Notes: generated by a model not told the origin, from the sequence alone. A stretch of 64,000 nucleotides of DNA from Gammaproteobacteria bacterium UBA2679 (GCA_002354735.1 DEMD01000001.1:62001-126000), one strand, 5' to 3'; counted from the first letter of the stretch, positions 38,393-48,236 are shown. Numbers and translations: made by a program.

Positions 38393-40216
38393 TTATCCAG
38401 TTCGGCTGGTCAGATAGGCCCGCCATCCGCCGAGAGCGGTAATATCTTCAGCATCCGCGATCGCATACGGCTCACAGATGAAGCTGCAGAGCCAACGGCC
38501 ATCCTCTAGTTCGATCTTGCCAATACCAAGTGGTGCAGGGATATTGGCGACAAAGCTGCCGAATGCCTCGGTGGGTACCGACCAGACTTCCACTTCGATT
38601 CTGGCGCCTGAATTCGTATCCCGGATCAACCCCGGACGAAATGGCGGGCCACCGGCGAGGGCGTACATCCGGTAAGCTGCTGCAGTGGTTGTGCTCTCCA
38701 CCAGCCTACCCCCGCGCTCCGTTAGCTGCCAATTGAGTGGCAGGCCCTGGAGATGAGCGCCGCAGACGACAAGCTCGATGGCCCGGGTATCGCAAACTGG
38801 AGTGGATGCCACCGGTCTATCCGCCAGTTTACTGTTGCTGCCACCCATGCCAAGCGGCAGACCCAGCGCCTGTTGGATACGGTTAGCAATCGACAGCAAC
38901 GCACGATCGCTATCGCGTTGACCCGCAAGCGTGATGCCGAACGGCAGGCTCTGATTCGTGAACGCTGTCGGCACAGCCACAGCAGCAAGATCGAGCAGGT
39001 TCATGAAATTGGTGTAGTACCCAAGCTCGCTGTTGCAGCTGATAGGTTCCGCGAGCATTTCTTCTATCGTGTGGAGTTTGCCAGCCGTTGGCATCAGCAG
39101 ACAGTCGATGTCAGCCAGCGCAGCATCACAACGCTGCTTCAGAGCCTTCAATCGATACTGCGCAGCGAACAGATCGAGCGCGCTGTTTCGCCCCCCTGGT
39201 TCGATGATCTGCCGAATTACAGGCAATACCGCCTCCGGTTGCGTCTCAAGTAGAGACTGGATAGCCAGGTAGCGCTCACTCACCCACGGCCCTTCGTACA
39301 GCAGGCGCGCGGCTTCATCAAATGAGGAATAGTCGATTTCGACGAAGTTGAAACCATGGCTGGCCAACTGTGAGAGCGTGGACTCATAGGCCGCCTGATA
39401 AGCCCTGTCACCAAAGAAACGTAGCTGTGTGGCAGGAATGACACCAACTCTCAGGGGCCCCTTGCGAAGCCCGTACTGGCGAGACTGGTTGTAGTAAGGA
39501 TTCAGCCGGCTATAGCCGTCCTGCGGATCGAATCCCTCCGCCCACGAGAGCACCGTATTGGCATCATCAGTGGTCAGCGCGAAGATACTGATACAATCGA
39601 GACTGCGGCAGGCCGGCACTAGGCCGCTAGCCGATAACAAGCCCCTCGATGGCTTGAGGCCGATCAGATTGTTGAAACAGGCAGGCACCCTGCCCGAGCC
39701 GGCGGTATCGGTTCCCAGGCTGAAACTGGAGAGACCTAAGGCGACAGCCACGGCAGAACCAGAGCTCGATCCGCCACTGATGAAGTTCTTGTCGAAGGCA
39801 TTCTTGCAGGCACCATAGGGTGAGCGAGTACCATTCAGGCCGGTTGCGAACTGGTCCAGGTTGGTCTTGCCCACAGGAATGGCACCGGCATCGAGGAGCT
39901 GCCTGACCACCTGTGCCGATCTGTCAGGCACATATTCGAACGCCTCACAACCAGCCGTCGTAGGGATACCAGCCAGATCGATATTGTCCTTGATCGCGAA
40001 CGGCACGCCCCAGAGCGGATGGTCTTCGAAGGATTTCGCTTTCAGTTCATCGATATATGGCTGTTGCTCGTCCGCGCTCAGCAGATGGATCCAAATGTTG
40101 TGATCGGCGTAATTGGCAGCACGCTTCCTAATGCTCGCCATGAGTGTCTGCGGCGTCAACCCACCGCTCTGATAGACCTTGCGCAGGGCCTGGATGGTCA
40201 TATTCTGGGGCAGCAT
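38393..40216 (-). CDS. atzF: Allophanate hydrolase
   Basis: Allophanate hydrolase cleaves allophanate to two ammonia and two CO2, the last step of this operon's pathway. The N-terminal amidase-signature domain has K76 (AIKDNIDL), the serine-rich GGSSSGSAVAVALG with probable cis-Ser S150, and nucleophile S174 in GTDTAGSGR; the spacing of these three equals that of characterised AtzF (74 and 24). The C-terminal domain (from about residue 470, with GAHLQGLPLNWQLTERGG) is the second, decarboxylation-associated domain of long allophanate hydrolases. 607 residues. It starts one base after the carboxylase stop. Confidence 0.93.
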   Translation of the reverse strand: MLPQNMTIQALRKVYQSGGLTPQTLMASIRKRAANYADHNIWIHLLSADEQQPYIDELKAKSFEDHPLWGVPFAIKDNIDLAGIPTTAGCEAFEYVPDRSAQVVRQLLDAGAIPVGKTNLDQFATGLNGTRSPYGACKNAFDKNFISGGSSSGSAVAVALGLSSFSLGTDTAGSGRVPACFNNLIGLKPSRGLLSASGLVPACRSLDCISIFALTTDDANTVLSWAEGFDPQDGYSRLNPYYNQSRQYGLRKGPLRVGVIPATQLRFFGDRAYQAAYESTLSQLASHGFNFVEIDYSSFDEAARLLYEGPWVSERYLAIQSLLETQPEAVLPVIRQIIEPGGRNSALDLFAAQYRLKALKQRCDAALADIDCLLMPTAGKLHTIEEMLAEPISCNSELGYYTNFMNLLDLAAVAVPTAFTNQSLPFGITLAGQRDSDRALLSIANRIQQALGLPLGMGGSNSKLADRPVASTPVCDTRAIELVVCGAHLQGLPLNWQLTERGGRLVESTTTAAAYRMYALAGGPPFRPGLIRDTNSGARIEVEVWSVPTEAFGSFVANIPAPLGIGKIELEDGRWLCSFICEPYAIADAEDITALGGWRAYLTSRTG

Positions 40217-43200
40217 TCAGCTTAGCTCCTCGGTGATGGGTTCCAGTATGACCAGGGCCTGCCCGGCTTCCACCCGGCTTTTCGCTTGCAACAGCAGATG
40301 ACTGACCGTGCCGTTGCATGGCGCCTGAACGGCGATCTCCATTTTCATCGATTCGAGTACCACCAATGTGTCGCCAGCTTTGACCCGGTCGCCGACCTTT
40401 ACGGCAAGCTGCCAGATGCTGCCCGACACCGAGCTGTCGACCGCGATACTGGTTTCGGGCCAGCTGACCTCATTGAGATCCTGCTGAACCTCTGGCGGCG
40501 TGTAGTCGAACTGACCGTCGGCATGCCACTGCGCAAGTTCCTGTTCGAAGGCAGCCTGACGGCCCGTACGGAACTCGTCTATTTCCGAAGCATGGTCTGC
40601 GGTGAACGCTTCATAATCAGACAGACTGAACTCGCCCGCCTCGATTCGCAGGGGGTAGCGGCCCTGCCGGAAATCGCGGCGTATCTGCTGTAGTTCATCG
40701 TGACTGACTTCGTAGAAGCGAATCTGATCGAAGAACTGCAGCAACCATGGATTCTGGAACTCGTTCGTCTTGCGATAGCGGTTCCACATTTGCAGGGTGC
40801 GCCCGACGAACTGGTAGCCGCCCGGCCCTTCCATGCCATACACGCACATGTAGGCACCACCGATGCCGACCGAGTTTTCGGCGGTCCAGGTGCGTGCTGG
40901 ATTATATTTCGTCGTGACCAGGCGATGCCTCGGATCGATAGGCGTCGCTACTGGCGCGCCCAGATATACATCCCCGAGCCCCATGACCAGATAGGCTGCG
41001 TCGAACACAATGGCTTTGACATCATCGATACTTTTGAGCCCGTTGATGCGGCGAATGAACTCAAGGTTACTCGGACACCAGGGCGCGTTCTCCCTCACCG
41101 ACTGTGTGTACTTCTCGATGGCGAGCTGACAGGCCTCATCGTTCCACGACAGCGGAATATGCACGGTGCGGGAAGGCACCGAGAGTTTGTCGAGCCGCTT
41201 GTACAGGGCAGCTTCGGCGGCTTTCAGATGGGCGACCAAGGTTGCGTGACTGAGGGCCTGACTGTCGAAGTGCACCTGCAGTGAGCGGATACCCGGCGTG
41301 AGTTCACGCAGGCCGTCGAGCGGATTCGCCTCCAGCCACTGCATCAGTGCGTGTGCACGGAAGCGCAGACGGATATCCAGGGTCTGCTCGCCGTACTCGA
41401 CCAGCAGGAAGTGATCGCCCGCCGCGCGATAGACAATTTTTTCACCGAACTCATCGGCATCGAGCGATTCGAGTACAGGCGTCGACGGCTCCGTGGCCGA
41501 CCACGGCGTTGTGACTGGCGTCAGCGTCGCCAGCTGCTGGATCTGCGCCGCTTCCAGCTCGACGGCTGTCTCGACCGAAACGGGCACGAAGCGAATGGTA
41601 TTGCCGGCGCGCAGCTGCCCCAGCTTCCACAGGTCAGCCGTGATGACCGTGGCCGGACAGACGAAGCCACCGAGCGAGGGCCCATCGGGACCGAGAATAA
41701 CAGGCATGTCACCTGTAAAGTCCACTGTGCCGAAGGCATAGGCGTTGTCGTGAATATTGGAGGGGTGCAGGCCAGCTTCGCCGCCGTCCTTTCTCGCCCA
41801 TTCGGGCTTCGGCCCGATGAGGCGGACCCCTGTGCGGCTGGAGTTATAGTGCACCTCCCAGTCAGTCTCGAAGAATCTGACGATATCGAGGTCGGTAAAG
41901 AAATCCGGCGCGCCGTGGGGGCCATAAATCACCCTGAGCTCGATATGCTCGGCAAGCTCAGGTACAAGCGCTGGTGCAGGCTCGACTGACTGGGGCTCAT
42001 CAGAGACCTGATGCAGCTTGAGCACGTCACCCACACGAAGCGCACGACCGTTGTGCCCACCGAACTGCCCCAGGGTGAAGGTTGAGCGTGAGCCCAGATA
42101 GTCGGGGCAGTCGATACCGCCCGCGACAGCCAGATAGGCTCTTGCCCCCCCACCCTGCACACGACCGAGCGCCAGCGTCTGTCCGGCTTTAATCAGCAGT
42201 GGCGTATTCATGGCCACCGCCTTGTCATCAAGCCTGGCCTCGATCGATGCGCCGGTAATCGCAATCTGCGTCTTGCTGGCAAAGCGCAAGGTCGGGCCTT
42301 GCATGGTGATTTCCAGACCGGCCGCCTCAGCAGTATTGCCCAGTAGACGATTGCCCAGGCGGAAGGCGTAGCTGTCGAACGGGCCAGAGGGTGGCACGCC
42401 CACAGACCAGTAGCCGCTCCGCCCTGGATAATCCTGAATGCTGGTCTGGGTCCCGCCCTGCAACACATCGATCCGCGCGGGCTGATAGCTGAATTCGTTG
42501 AGGTAGCGGGTAAACATGCTGCCTTGCTGCAGGACTTTGTCGGCGCTGAGCTGACGCAGATAGTCGAGGTTGGTTTCACTGCCGTAGAGACGGGTGCCCT
42601 CGAGCGCCGTCTGTAGCTTGGTCAAAGCCGCCGAGCGATCGTCTGCATGAACGATGATCTTGGCCAGCATGGGATCGAAGTAGGTCGGTATCTCGATCCC
42701 CGACTCGACCCAGGTATCGATTCGCAGGCCCTTGGCTTGGGGGAATGCCACCTCTGACAGCAGACCCGCACAGGGCTGGAAATCACGATAAGGATCTTCT
42801 GCATAGACCCTCACCTGAATCGCATGTCCCTTGGCCTTCAAATTCCCCCGTAGCTCCCGAAGGTCCGGCAGATCACCAGCGGCCTGCCTCACCATCCACG
42901 CCACCAGATCTACGCCAAATACCTCTTCAGTGACTCCGTGCTCGACCTGCAACCGGGTGTTGACCTCGAGGAAGTAGAACTGGTCGGTCTCGACGTCGAA
43001 AATGAATTCGACCGTGCCTGCATTGCGGTAGTCGATACTGGCTAGCAGCTGCTCGGCGGTCTGATGTATTTGCTGTCGAACAGCCTCGCTCAGCCCTGGC
43101 GCAGGACATTCCTCAACGACCTTCTGGTTCCGACGCTGAGCTGAACAGTCGCGCTCGCCGAGCGCCACCACGCCGCCCTTGCCGTCGCCAAAGCCTTGCA

Positions 43201-43828
43201 CTTCTATGTGCCGCGCGCGTGCAATGAACTTCTCCAGGAATACGCTGTCGTCGGCGAAGTTGCTGGCGCCGAGGCGCTTGACCTTTTCGTAGGCGCCTCG
43301 GAGCTCCTGCTCGCTGCTGCACAGCTGCATGCCGATACCACCGCCCCCGGCGCTGCTCTTGAGCATCACGGGATAGCCTATTCTTGCTGCTTCAGCGCAG
43401 GCCGACTCCAGGTCGGCAAGCAGCTCCGAGCCTGGCAAAAGTGGCACATTCGCCGCCTGCGCCAGTTCACGCGCCTTGTGCTTCAGGCCGAAGGTCTGCA
43501 TCTGCGCTGGTGTCGGCCCGATGAAGGCGATACCGGCAGCTTCGCACTGCTGCACGAACTCGGCGTTTTCACTCAAAAAGCCATAGCCCGGGTGGATAGC
43601 CTGAACGCCATGCTTAAGCGCAAGCTGAATGATCTTCTTAGCGTCTAGATAGGTCCTGGAGGCATCGCCATCGCCGAGTGAATAGGCTTCATCGGCATTA
43701 CGAACGTGCAGGCTCTCGGCATCACATTCGGCATAGACGGCAACAGAGGTGATGCCCATCTGCTTGAGCGTACGGAGTATGCGTGTGGCTATGGCACCAC
43801 GGTTGGCGATCAGAACTTTGCTGAACAT
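40217..43828 (-). CDS. Biotin-dependent urea/guanidine carboxylase
   Basis: This 1203-residue multidomain enzyme is of the urea carboxylase family. In order: biotin carboxylase (residues 1-450, with KSSAGGGGIGMQ and VEVNTRLQVEHG), KipA-like carboxyltransferase domain (about 460-780, GVPPSGPFDSYAFRLGNRLLG), KipI-like domain (about 820-1030), and a C-terminal biotinyl domain with the biotinylated lysine at about residue 1162 in ESMKMEIAVQ. The guanidine-I riboswitch upstream and two DUF1989 genes point to guanidine carboxylase, which makes carboxyguanidine, in place of urea. Sequence alone would be annotated urea carboxylase. Confidence 0.92.
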   Translation of the reverse strand: MFSKVLIANRGAIATRILRTLKQMGITSVAVYAECDAESLHVRNADEAYSLGDGDASRTYLDAKKIIQLALKHGVQAIHPGYGFLSENAEFVQQCEAAGIAFIGPTPAQMQTFGLKHKARELAQAANVPLLPGSELLADLESACAEAARIGYPVMLKSSAGGGGIGMQLCSSEQELRGAYEKVKRLGASNFADDSVFLEKFIARARHIEVQGFGDGKGGVVALGERDCSAQRRNQKVVEECPAPGLSEAVRQQIHQTAEQLLASIDYRNAGTVEFIFDVETDQFYFLEVNTRLQVEHGVTEEVFGVDLVAWMVRQAAGDLPDLRELRGNLKAKGHAIQVRVYAEDPYRDFQPCAGLLSEVAFPQAKGLRIDTWVESGIEIPTYFDPMLAKIIVHADDRSAALTKLQTALEGTRLYGSETNLDYLRQLSADKVLQQGSMFTRYLNEFSYQPARIDVLQGGTQTSIQDYPGRSGYWSVGVPPSGPFDSYAFRLGNRLLGNTAEAAGLEITMQGPTLRFASKTQIAITGASIEARLDDKAVAMNTPLLIKAGQTLALGRVQGGGARAYLAVAGGIDCPDYLGSRSTFTLGQFGGHNGRALRVGDVLKLHQVSDEPQSVEPAPALVPELAEHIELRVIYGPHGAPDFFTDLDIVRFFETDWEVHYNSSRTGVRLIGPKPEWARKDGGEAGLHPSNIHDNAYAFGTVDFTGDMPVILGPDGPSLGGFVCPATVITADLWKLGQLRAGNTIRFVPVSVETAVELEAAQIQQLATLTPVTTPWSATEPSTPVLESLDADEFGEKIVYRAAGDHFLLVEYGEQTLDIRLRFRAHALMQWLEANPLDGLRELTPGIRSLQVHFDSQALSHATLVAHLKAAEAALYKRLDKLSVPSRTVHIPLSWNDEACQLAIEKYTQSVRENAPWCPSNLEFIRRINGLKSIDDVKAIVFDAAYLVMGLGDVYLGAPVATPIDPRHRLVTTKYNPARTWTAENSVGIGGAYMCVYGMEGPGGYQFVGRTLQMWNRYRKTNEFQNPWLLQFFDQIRFYEVSHDELQQIRRDFRQGRYPLRIEAGEFSLSDYEAFTADHASEIDEFRTGRQAAFEQELAQWHADGQFDYTPPEVQQDLNEVSWPETSIAVDSSVSGSIWQLAVKVGDRVKAGDTLVVLESMKMEIAVQAPCNGTVSHLLLQAKSRVEAGQALVILEPITEELS

Positions 43829-43910
43829 CAGTCAATCCTCAAGCGGGTCGTCCCGCACATGAAAGAGACGCGCCTGGCGGTCGTCCGCCAGCGCCTGCTG
43901 TGTCCAGTGC

Positions 43911-44552
43911 TTAGTGGTCCCACACCAGGAGTTCGACTGGCGTCGGGTTATAGCCGTTGCAGGGGTTGTTCAACTGAGGACAATTGGAGATGAGCACGAT
44001 CAAGTCCATCATGGCTTTCATCTCAACATATTTGCCCGGGGCCGAAAGCCCGTCTTCAAAGCTCAGTCCACCAGCTGCAGTGACCGGCACGTTCATGAAA
44101 AAGTTGATGTTGTGGGTGATGTCCCGCTTGGTGATGCCGTACTCCGGATGTTCGCCGATGGCCAACATCCAGCTGTCACGACAGGCATGCATGCAGCGTT
44201 TTTCGAGGCTGTAGCGCACCGTGTTGCTTTCGGATGCACAGGCGCCGCCGATGGTGTCGTGGCGCCCACAGGTATCGGCAGTGATCTCCAGCATCGCGTT
44301 GCCCAGGTTGGAGCGCAGCACACTGCCGGTCGTGAGATAAACCTTGCCCTGCTCCCGGATCGTGTCGGTGGCACTGTAGCGCTCCGCAGGCTGCTCGGCG
44401 TTGTAGAACAGCGTATCGGCAGCCTGATTGCCTTCAAGATCCAGTATGCGGAGGGTCTGGCCTGCGTTTACCCGGCCTATGAAATAATCACCAGCATCGA
44501 TCGTGGTGCGTAAGCTGGCGTCGGCTGGCTCAAGTGTACTCGTCGTCAACAT
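43911..44552 (-). CDS. DUF1989 protein, carboxyguanidine deiminase subunit (UAAP2)
   Basis: The 213-residue protein belongs to the urea-carboxylase-associated DUF1989 family. In characterised guanidine operons two such proteins (CgdA and CgdB) form a deiminase that converts carboxyguanidine to allophanate and ammonia. Visible family features are [15 protein letters not shown], the cysteine-rich segment [31 protein letters not shown] and the end [23 protein letters not shown]; Cys and His residues may bind a metal. It lies 82 bases before the carboxylase gene and 11 bases after its paralogue. Confidence 0.85.
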   Translation of the reverse strand: MLTTSTLEPADASLRTTIDAGDYFIGRVNAGQTLRILDLEGNQAADTLFYNAEQPAERYSATDTIREQGKVYLTTGSVLRSNLGNAMLEITADTCGRHDTIGGACASESNTVRYSLEKRCMHACRDSWMLAIGEHPEYGITKRDITHNINFFMNVPVTAAGGLSFEDGLSAPGKYVEMKAMMDLIVLISNCPQLNNPCNGYNPTPVELLVWDH

Positions 44553-44563
44553 TCAGCTTCTCC

Positions 44564-45283
44564 TCACGCGGATCCAAGGTGGTACAGGGCGTTGTTGGCA
44601 AAGCCTCGCTGATTCTCTGGTCTGAAATTCCGGCAGTAATCATCGTCGGTGACTGGCGATGCCACACTGATTGTCAGATCGACCGGCTTTGCAGGATAAG
44701 TCGATGCCTCGTTCATTGGGTGCGGACAGGTATGCAGGATCACCAGCGTATCCATTTCGAAGCGCAGGGTGACGGTGCTGCCAGCTACGCTATGATCCGG
44801 CTGGTAGCGAAGCTGGCCCTCATCGTCGGCAGCCACCTTGCTGAACAGATTGAGGTTCGCTGCCATATCGGCTGGACCAAGGCCGTATTTTGCCAGTTCC
44901 ACAACGAAGGCGTCGTAGCCGTTCTGATGCATTTCATTGCGATCTTTCTGATAGTCACGTCTGCCCCATTTCGCGGCGACCTGCGCGGCGGTGCTGTTGC
45001 CGCAGACCGTTTCGTGCCAGCCAAGACTATCCTCGATTATGGAGGCGAAAATGCGTCCCATATCCGAGTAGAGGCAGTGGCCGCGGGTGAGCTTGAAGGT
45101 GTGCTGGCACTTCAGCGTGTCTGGGGCGTTATAGCGCTCCAGCAGATGTTCAGGGTTGTACATCAGCAGGCCGACATTAGCGCCGCCCTGGCTATCGGTC
45201 AGCGTCAGTTGAGTGCCCCGACGCAGGCGCAGCGACCAGTGGCCACCGGCCGGGATACTGGTGCTGTAGGGACTGGATAGCAT
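44564..45283 (-). CDS. DUF1989 protein, carboxyguanidine deiminase subunit (UAAP1)
   Basis: Second DUF1989 paralogue of about 239 residues. Shared family features include DSQGGANVGLLMYNPEHLLERYNAPDTLK, GWHETVCGNS, NLNLFSKVAADDEG and HTCPHPMNE, with conserved Cys and His. It should form the carboxyguanidine deiminase with the next gene product. The ATG at 45283 (MLSSPYSTSIPAGG) has an AGGAGG ribosome site and lies 1 base past the ATPase stop; an upstream in-frame extension to 45334 is inside the ATPase gene and is unlikely. Confidence 0.85.
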   Translation of the reverse strand: MLSSPYSTSIPAGGHWSLRLRRGTQLTLTDSQGGANVGLLMYNPEHLLERYNAPDTLKCQHTFKLTRGHCLYSDMGRIFASIIEDSLGWHETVCGNSTAAQVAAKWGRRDYQKDRNEMHQNGYDAFVVELAKYGLGPADMAANLNLFSKVAADDEGQLRYQPDHSVAGSTVTLRFEMDTLVILHTCPHPMNEASTYPAKPVDLTISVASPVTDDDYCRNFRPENQRGFANNALYHLGSA

Positions 45284-45284
45284 T

Positions 45285-46094
45285 TCAGACCTCCTGTTCT
45301 TTCTGAAGTTGTTCCGCCTGCGGCACTGGTGCAAAGGCCGGGCGGATTTCCTCGTCTATTTCGTGATAGATCTTCGGGTCGACCTGGCCGACTGGTAGGT
45401 CGTAAGTGATGCTGGCCCCATAGGCGTCCGGCGCATGCGGATCGTGCCGCAGCCGGTCGAACACCCACAGTCGCGTGCCAAGGAAGAAGCCCTCCTTCAG
45501 GTCATGGGTGACCATGAATACCGTCAGCTTGTACTCGCGCCACAGCGATAGCACCAGCTGATGCATCTCGCCACGGATGCCGGGGTCGAGTGCACCAAAA
45601 GGCTCGTCCAGCAGCAGAATGCGCGGTCGACCAAGTAAGGCCTGGGCGATAGCCAGACGCTGTTGCATGCCCCCAGAAAGCTGATGCGGATAACGCTCAA
45701 GCGTATGGCCAAGACCCACCTGCTCGAGTATCGCCATGGCCTCCTGTCGGGCGGCCTTCCCTGCTTTGCCGAACAGCCATCCAGTGGCGCCCTTGCGTTG
45801 AAAGGCTTTGGCTGCCATGACGTTTTCCAGCACGGTCATGTGTGGGAACACAGAGTATTTCTGAAACACTACGCCGCGATCAGGCCCAGGCTCCTGCCGC
45901 ACGGGCTGACCATCGATTAGCAACTCGCCTTTCGAGGGCCCCTCTGTACCCAGTAACAGTTTCAGAAAGGTACTTTTGCCACAGCCGGAGGCACCCACCA
46001 TGGTGATGAAATCACCCTCCTGCACCTTGATATTGAGCCGCTCTAGCACGACGTTATCGCCATAGCGTTTCCAGAGATTGCGCGCTTCGATCAT
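45285..46094 (-). CDS. ABC transporter ATP-binding protein, guanidine operon
   Basis: The nucleotide-binding subunit of an importer of the nitrate/sulfonate/taurine type. Walker A GASGCGKST is at about residues 34-42, the signature LSGGMQQRLAIAQALL and Walker B RILLLDEPFGALD follow. The tail (DEEIRPAFAPVPQAEQLQKEQ) is typical of the urea-carboxylase-associated ATPase. The ATG at 46094 overlaps the permease stop as ATGA with GGGAGGG upstream. The substrate is inferred to be guanidine or a guanidinium-like compound. Confidence 0.9.
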   Translation of the reverse strand: MIEARNLWKRYGDNVVLERLNIKVQEGDFITMVGASGCGKSTFLKLLLGTEGPSKGELLIDGQPVRQEPGPDRGVVFQKYSVFPHMTVLENVMAAKAFQRKGATGWLFGKAGKAARQEAMAILEQVGLGHTLERYPHQLSGGMQQRLAIAQALLGRPRILLLDEPFGALDPGIRGEMHQLVLSLWREYKLTVFMVTHDLKEGFFLGTRLWVFDRLRHDPHAPDAYGASITYDLPVGQVDPKIYHEIDEEIRPAFAPVPQAEQLQKEQEV

Positions 46095-46912
46095 GACTGC
46101 CCTCCCTGTACATGCCATGGGAACAGCCGTCGACTGGACCAGGCAAGCAAGGCGTCGAACATGAAGGCGAGCAGCGTGATCCAGGCGGTATAAGGCAGGA
46201 TCACATCCATCGACATGTAGCGGCGTACCAGAAAGATGCGATAACCGAGCCCGTCAGTTGCTGCAATCGCTTCAGCCGCAATCAGGAACAGCCAGCCTGC
46301 ACCAAGCGAAAGCCGTACGGCATCGATCAGGCGTGGCATCAGCTGAGGCAGCAGCACACGCACGAGAATCTGCGAGGTGTTGGCGCCAAGGGTTTGAGCT
46401 TTGACAATCTGCTCTGCCGGAATCTCCAGCGTTCTGCGCTGTAGATCCCTGGCGATGAACGGTGTGATGCCAATAGCGATCAGCATGACTTTCGATAGTT
46501 CACCCAGTCCAAAAACGATGAACAGGATTGGCAGCAGAGCCAGGGGCGGGATCAGCGAGACGACGGTCAAAAGCGGTGAGAATGTTGATGAGACCAGAGG
46601 CAAGGCGCCGGTAAACAAGCCAAGTATCAAGCCAAGCGACGCAGCGATGAGCACACCCAGGCCAAGTCGCGTGAGACTGCTCGCGGTATCCGTCCAAAGC
46701 ATGTATTCGCCGGTGCGCTTGCTTGGCTCCAGTGCCATACGTTCGATCGCACTGCCCATTTGTTCGAGCCCCGGCAGGAGCTTGTCATTCGGATTCAGTT
46801 CGAGGCGCGCATCTGACCCAGCCATGTATGCGATGATCAGCAACATAAAGGGCAAGAGTCCGAGCATGAGCTTGAACGGCGCTGACGGACGAAGATTAAT
46901 CAGTCTTTTCAT
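46091..46912 (-). CDS. ABC transporter permease, guanidine operon
   Basis: The 273-residue permease has about six membrane segments and the BPD_transp_1 coupling-helix region (LPQLMPRLIDAVRLSLGAGWLFLIAAEAIAA). It belongs to the SsuC/TauC-like group that pairs with the binding protein encoded just upstream. A cytoplasmic N-terminus with KRLINLRPSAPFKLML precedes the first segment. It lies 49 bases after the binding-protein gene. Confidence 0.88.
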   Translation of the reverse strand: MKRLINLRPSAPFKLMLGLLPFMLLIIAYMAGSDARLELNPNDKLLPGLEQMGSAIERMALEPSKRTGEYMLWTDTASSLTRLGLGVLIAASLGLILGLFTGALPLVSSTFSPLLTVVSLIPPLALLPILFIVFGLGELSKVMLIAIGITPFIARDLQRRTLEIPAEQIVKAQTLGANTSQILVRVLLPQLMPRLIDAVRLSLGAGWLFLIAAEAIAATDGLGYRIFLVRRYMSMDVILPYTAWITLLAFMFDALLAWSSRRLFPWHVQGGQS

Positions 46913-46961
46913 TCAGGAAGTCCTGGGGCGCGAGGCACCCCTCCGGTTTGAGAAGAACGTG

Positions 46962-48002
46962 TCAGAGCTTGCCGTCGGCAGCCATCTGCATATAGGTGGG
47001 ATCAAAGCGCAGCTTGATGTTGCCCTTGTCACCGTAGACACCCGCGGGCGTTTCGATGCCGATCACCCCAGCATCAGGGGCACCTTCACCAAGCAAGCCG
47101 TGGTCGAAGGAAAACTCAGCTACGTTCTGCATGGTCTGCAACAGCTTCTGGCTGTTCGTCAGCTCCAGTGCATCAGCAGGCTCATAAAACATTTCGGTGC
47201 TGTCGAGCTGCGAAGTGAAACCGGCGAGATCGGTACCTGCTGCACGCGCCATCTGTGTGCGTGCCTGCTCGGCCATCTTGTCGCTACCCTTCATGCTCGC
47301 CATGATTTCGTACCAGGCGCCAGTGAGAGCCTTACCGAGCCTCGGGTTCGCTTTCAATGTTTCTGTATTGATGACGAGCAGGTCGATGATTTCGCCAGGA
47401 ATCTGTGAGGAGTCAAAGACGAGATTGCTCTCTGGCATGGCCATGATTTCGCTGAGCAGCGGCTTCCATGTCGTCACCGCAGTCACATCATCGGTCGTGA
47501 AGACAGAGACCATGTCAGCATCCGAGGTATTCACCACCTGAATATCACGCTCGGAGAGGCCGACGCTTTCGAGCCCACGCGCCAGCAGGTAATGCGAGAC
47601 GCTCAGCTCGACGAGATTGACGCGCTGGCCCTTGATGTCCTTCAGAGCTTTTTTTCCCTTGAGCACCACGCCATCGTTGCCGTTGGAAAAGTCACCCACC
47701 ACCAGCGCCGTGCTATCCACGCCGCCAGCCGCCGGTATCGTCAGCGCATCCATGTTGGTCATGGTGCAGGCGTCGAAGCCACCGGTGGTGTACTGATTAA
47801 TCGATTCGATGTAGTCGTTGATCTGCACGACTTCGATATTGATGTCGTACTTATCGGCCCACTTCTTGACGATGCCCTGCTCGGCACCATAGGCCCAGGG
47901 CATCCAGCCGACGTAGATCGACCAGCAGATCTTGAAGTCTTCCTTTGCCAGAGCATTGGTGGACAGTGCGAGAGACAGGAACAGGGGAATGAGTCGCTTC
48001 AT
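46962..48002 (-). CDS. ABC transporter substrate-binding protein, guanidine operon
   Basis: A periplasmic binding protein of 346 residues with an N-terminal signal peptide (MKRLIPLFLSLALSTNALA) and NMT1/SsuA-like type II binding fold (FKICWSIYVGWMPWAYGAEQGIVKKWADKY, FDACTMTNMDALTIPAAGGVD, GQRVNLVELSVSHYLLARGLE). It is the first gene after the riboswitch. An AAAGG ribosome site lies 8 bases before the ATG. The ligand is inferred from context to be guanidine. Confidence 0.9.
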   Translation of the reverse strand: MKRLIPLFLSLALSTNALAKEDFKICWSIYVGWMPWAYGAEQGIVKKWADKYDINIEVVQINDYIESINQYTTGGFDACTMTNMDALTIPAAGGVDSTALVVGDFSNGNDGVVLKGKKALKDIKGQRVNLVELSVSHYLLARGLESVGLSERDIQVVNTSDADMVSVFTTDDVTAVTTWKPLLSEIMAMPESNLVFDSSQIPGEIIDLLVINTETLKANPRLGKALTGAWYEIMASMKGSDKMAEQARTQMARAAGTDLAGFTSQLDSTEMFYEPADALELTNSQKLLQTMQNVAEFSFDHGLLGEGAPDAGVIGIETPAGVYGDKGNIKLRFDPTYMQMAADGKL

Positions 48003-48073
48003 TGCGGTTACCTTTCTTTGTGGAACACGGAGTCTTCATTGAAGACGGAGTACCTTTGGCAAAACGCCAATTC
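48003..48073 (-). promoter_or_regulatory. Riboswitch expression platform / leader of guanidine operon
   Basis: Between the aptamer and the first ATG the minus strand can fold GGC-GTTTT-GCC and GTCTTC-AAT-GAAGAC hairpins. There is no U-tract after the second hairpin, so I cannot say whether control is by transcription termination or by access to the AAAGG ribosome site. Confidence 0.45.
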
Positions 48074-48170
48074 AGTCTCCCGGGCTTTTGTCCCGCCGTG
48101 TAACCTTCCACCGAAAGGTCGAGTGCTCTCGGACCAGTCGCTGTTGCAGTAACAGCCGGAACCCTAGCGC
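48074..48170 (-). promoter_or_regulatory. Guanidine-I riboswitch (ykkC motif)
   Basis: On the minus strand the conserved elements come in order: CTAGGGTTCCG at the 5' side (48157-48167), CTGGTCCGAGAGC in the middle, ACCTTTCGGTGGAAGGT hairpin, then ACACGGCGGGACAAAAGCCC followed by GGGAGA (end near 48075). These are the invariant blocks of ykkC class I RNAs, which bind free guanidinium and switch genes on. It sits about 75 bases before the binding-protein ATG. Confidence 0.93.
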
Positions 48171-48220
48171 TCTATTTGTATTCAGATCCGTTTTACCAAG
48201 GGTACGGATATCGTGAGGAA

Positions 48221-48236
48221 TGCAGGCTTTGTACCA
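48221..48236 (-). promoter_or_regulatory. Candidate sigma54 (-24/-12) promoter
   Basis: Minus-strand TGGTAC-AAAGC-CTGCA matches the TGGCAC-N5-TTGCA consensus with the essential GG and GC exactly 10 bases apart. Transcription would begin near 48210, about 40 bases before the riboswitch. No NtrC site was identified with confidence further upstream. Confidence 0.6.

Noticed and set aside
43911..45283. Two DUF1989 genes considered as a duplication artefact
   Set aside because: The two proteins share only family-level motifs and differ in length; such pairs are the normal arrangement in urea/guanidine carboxylase operons.
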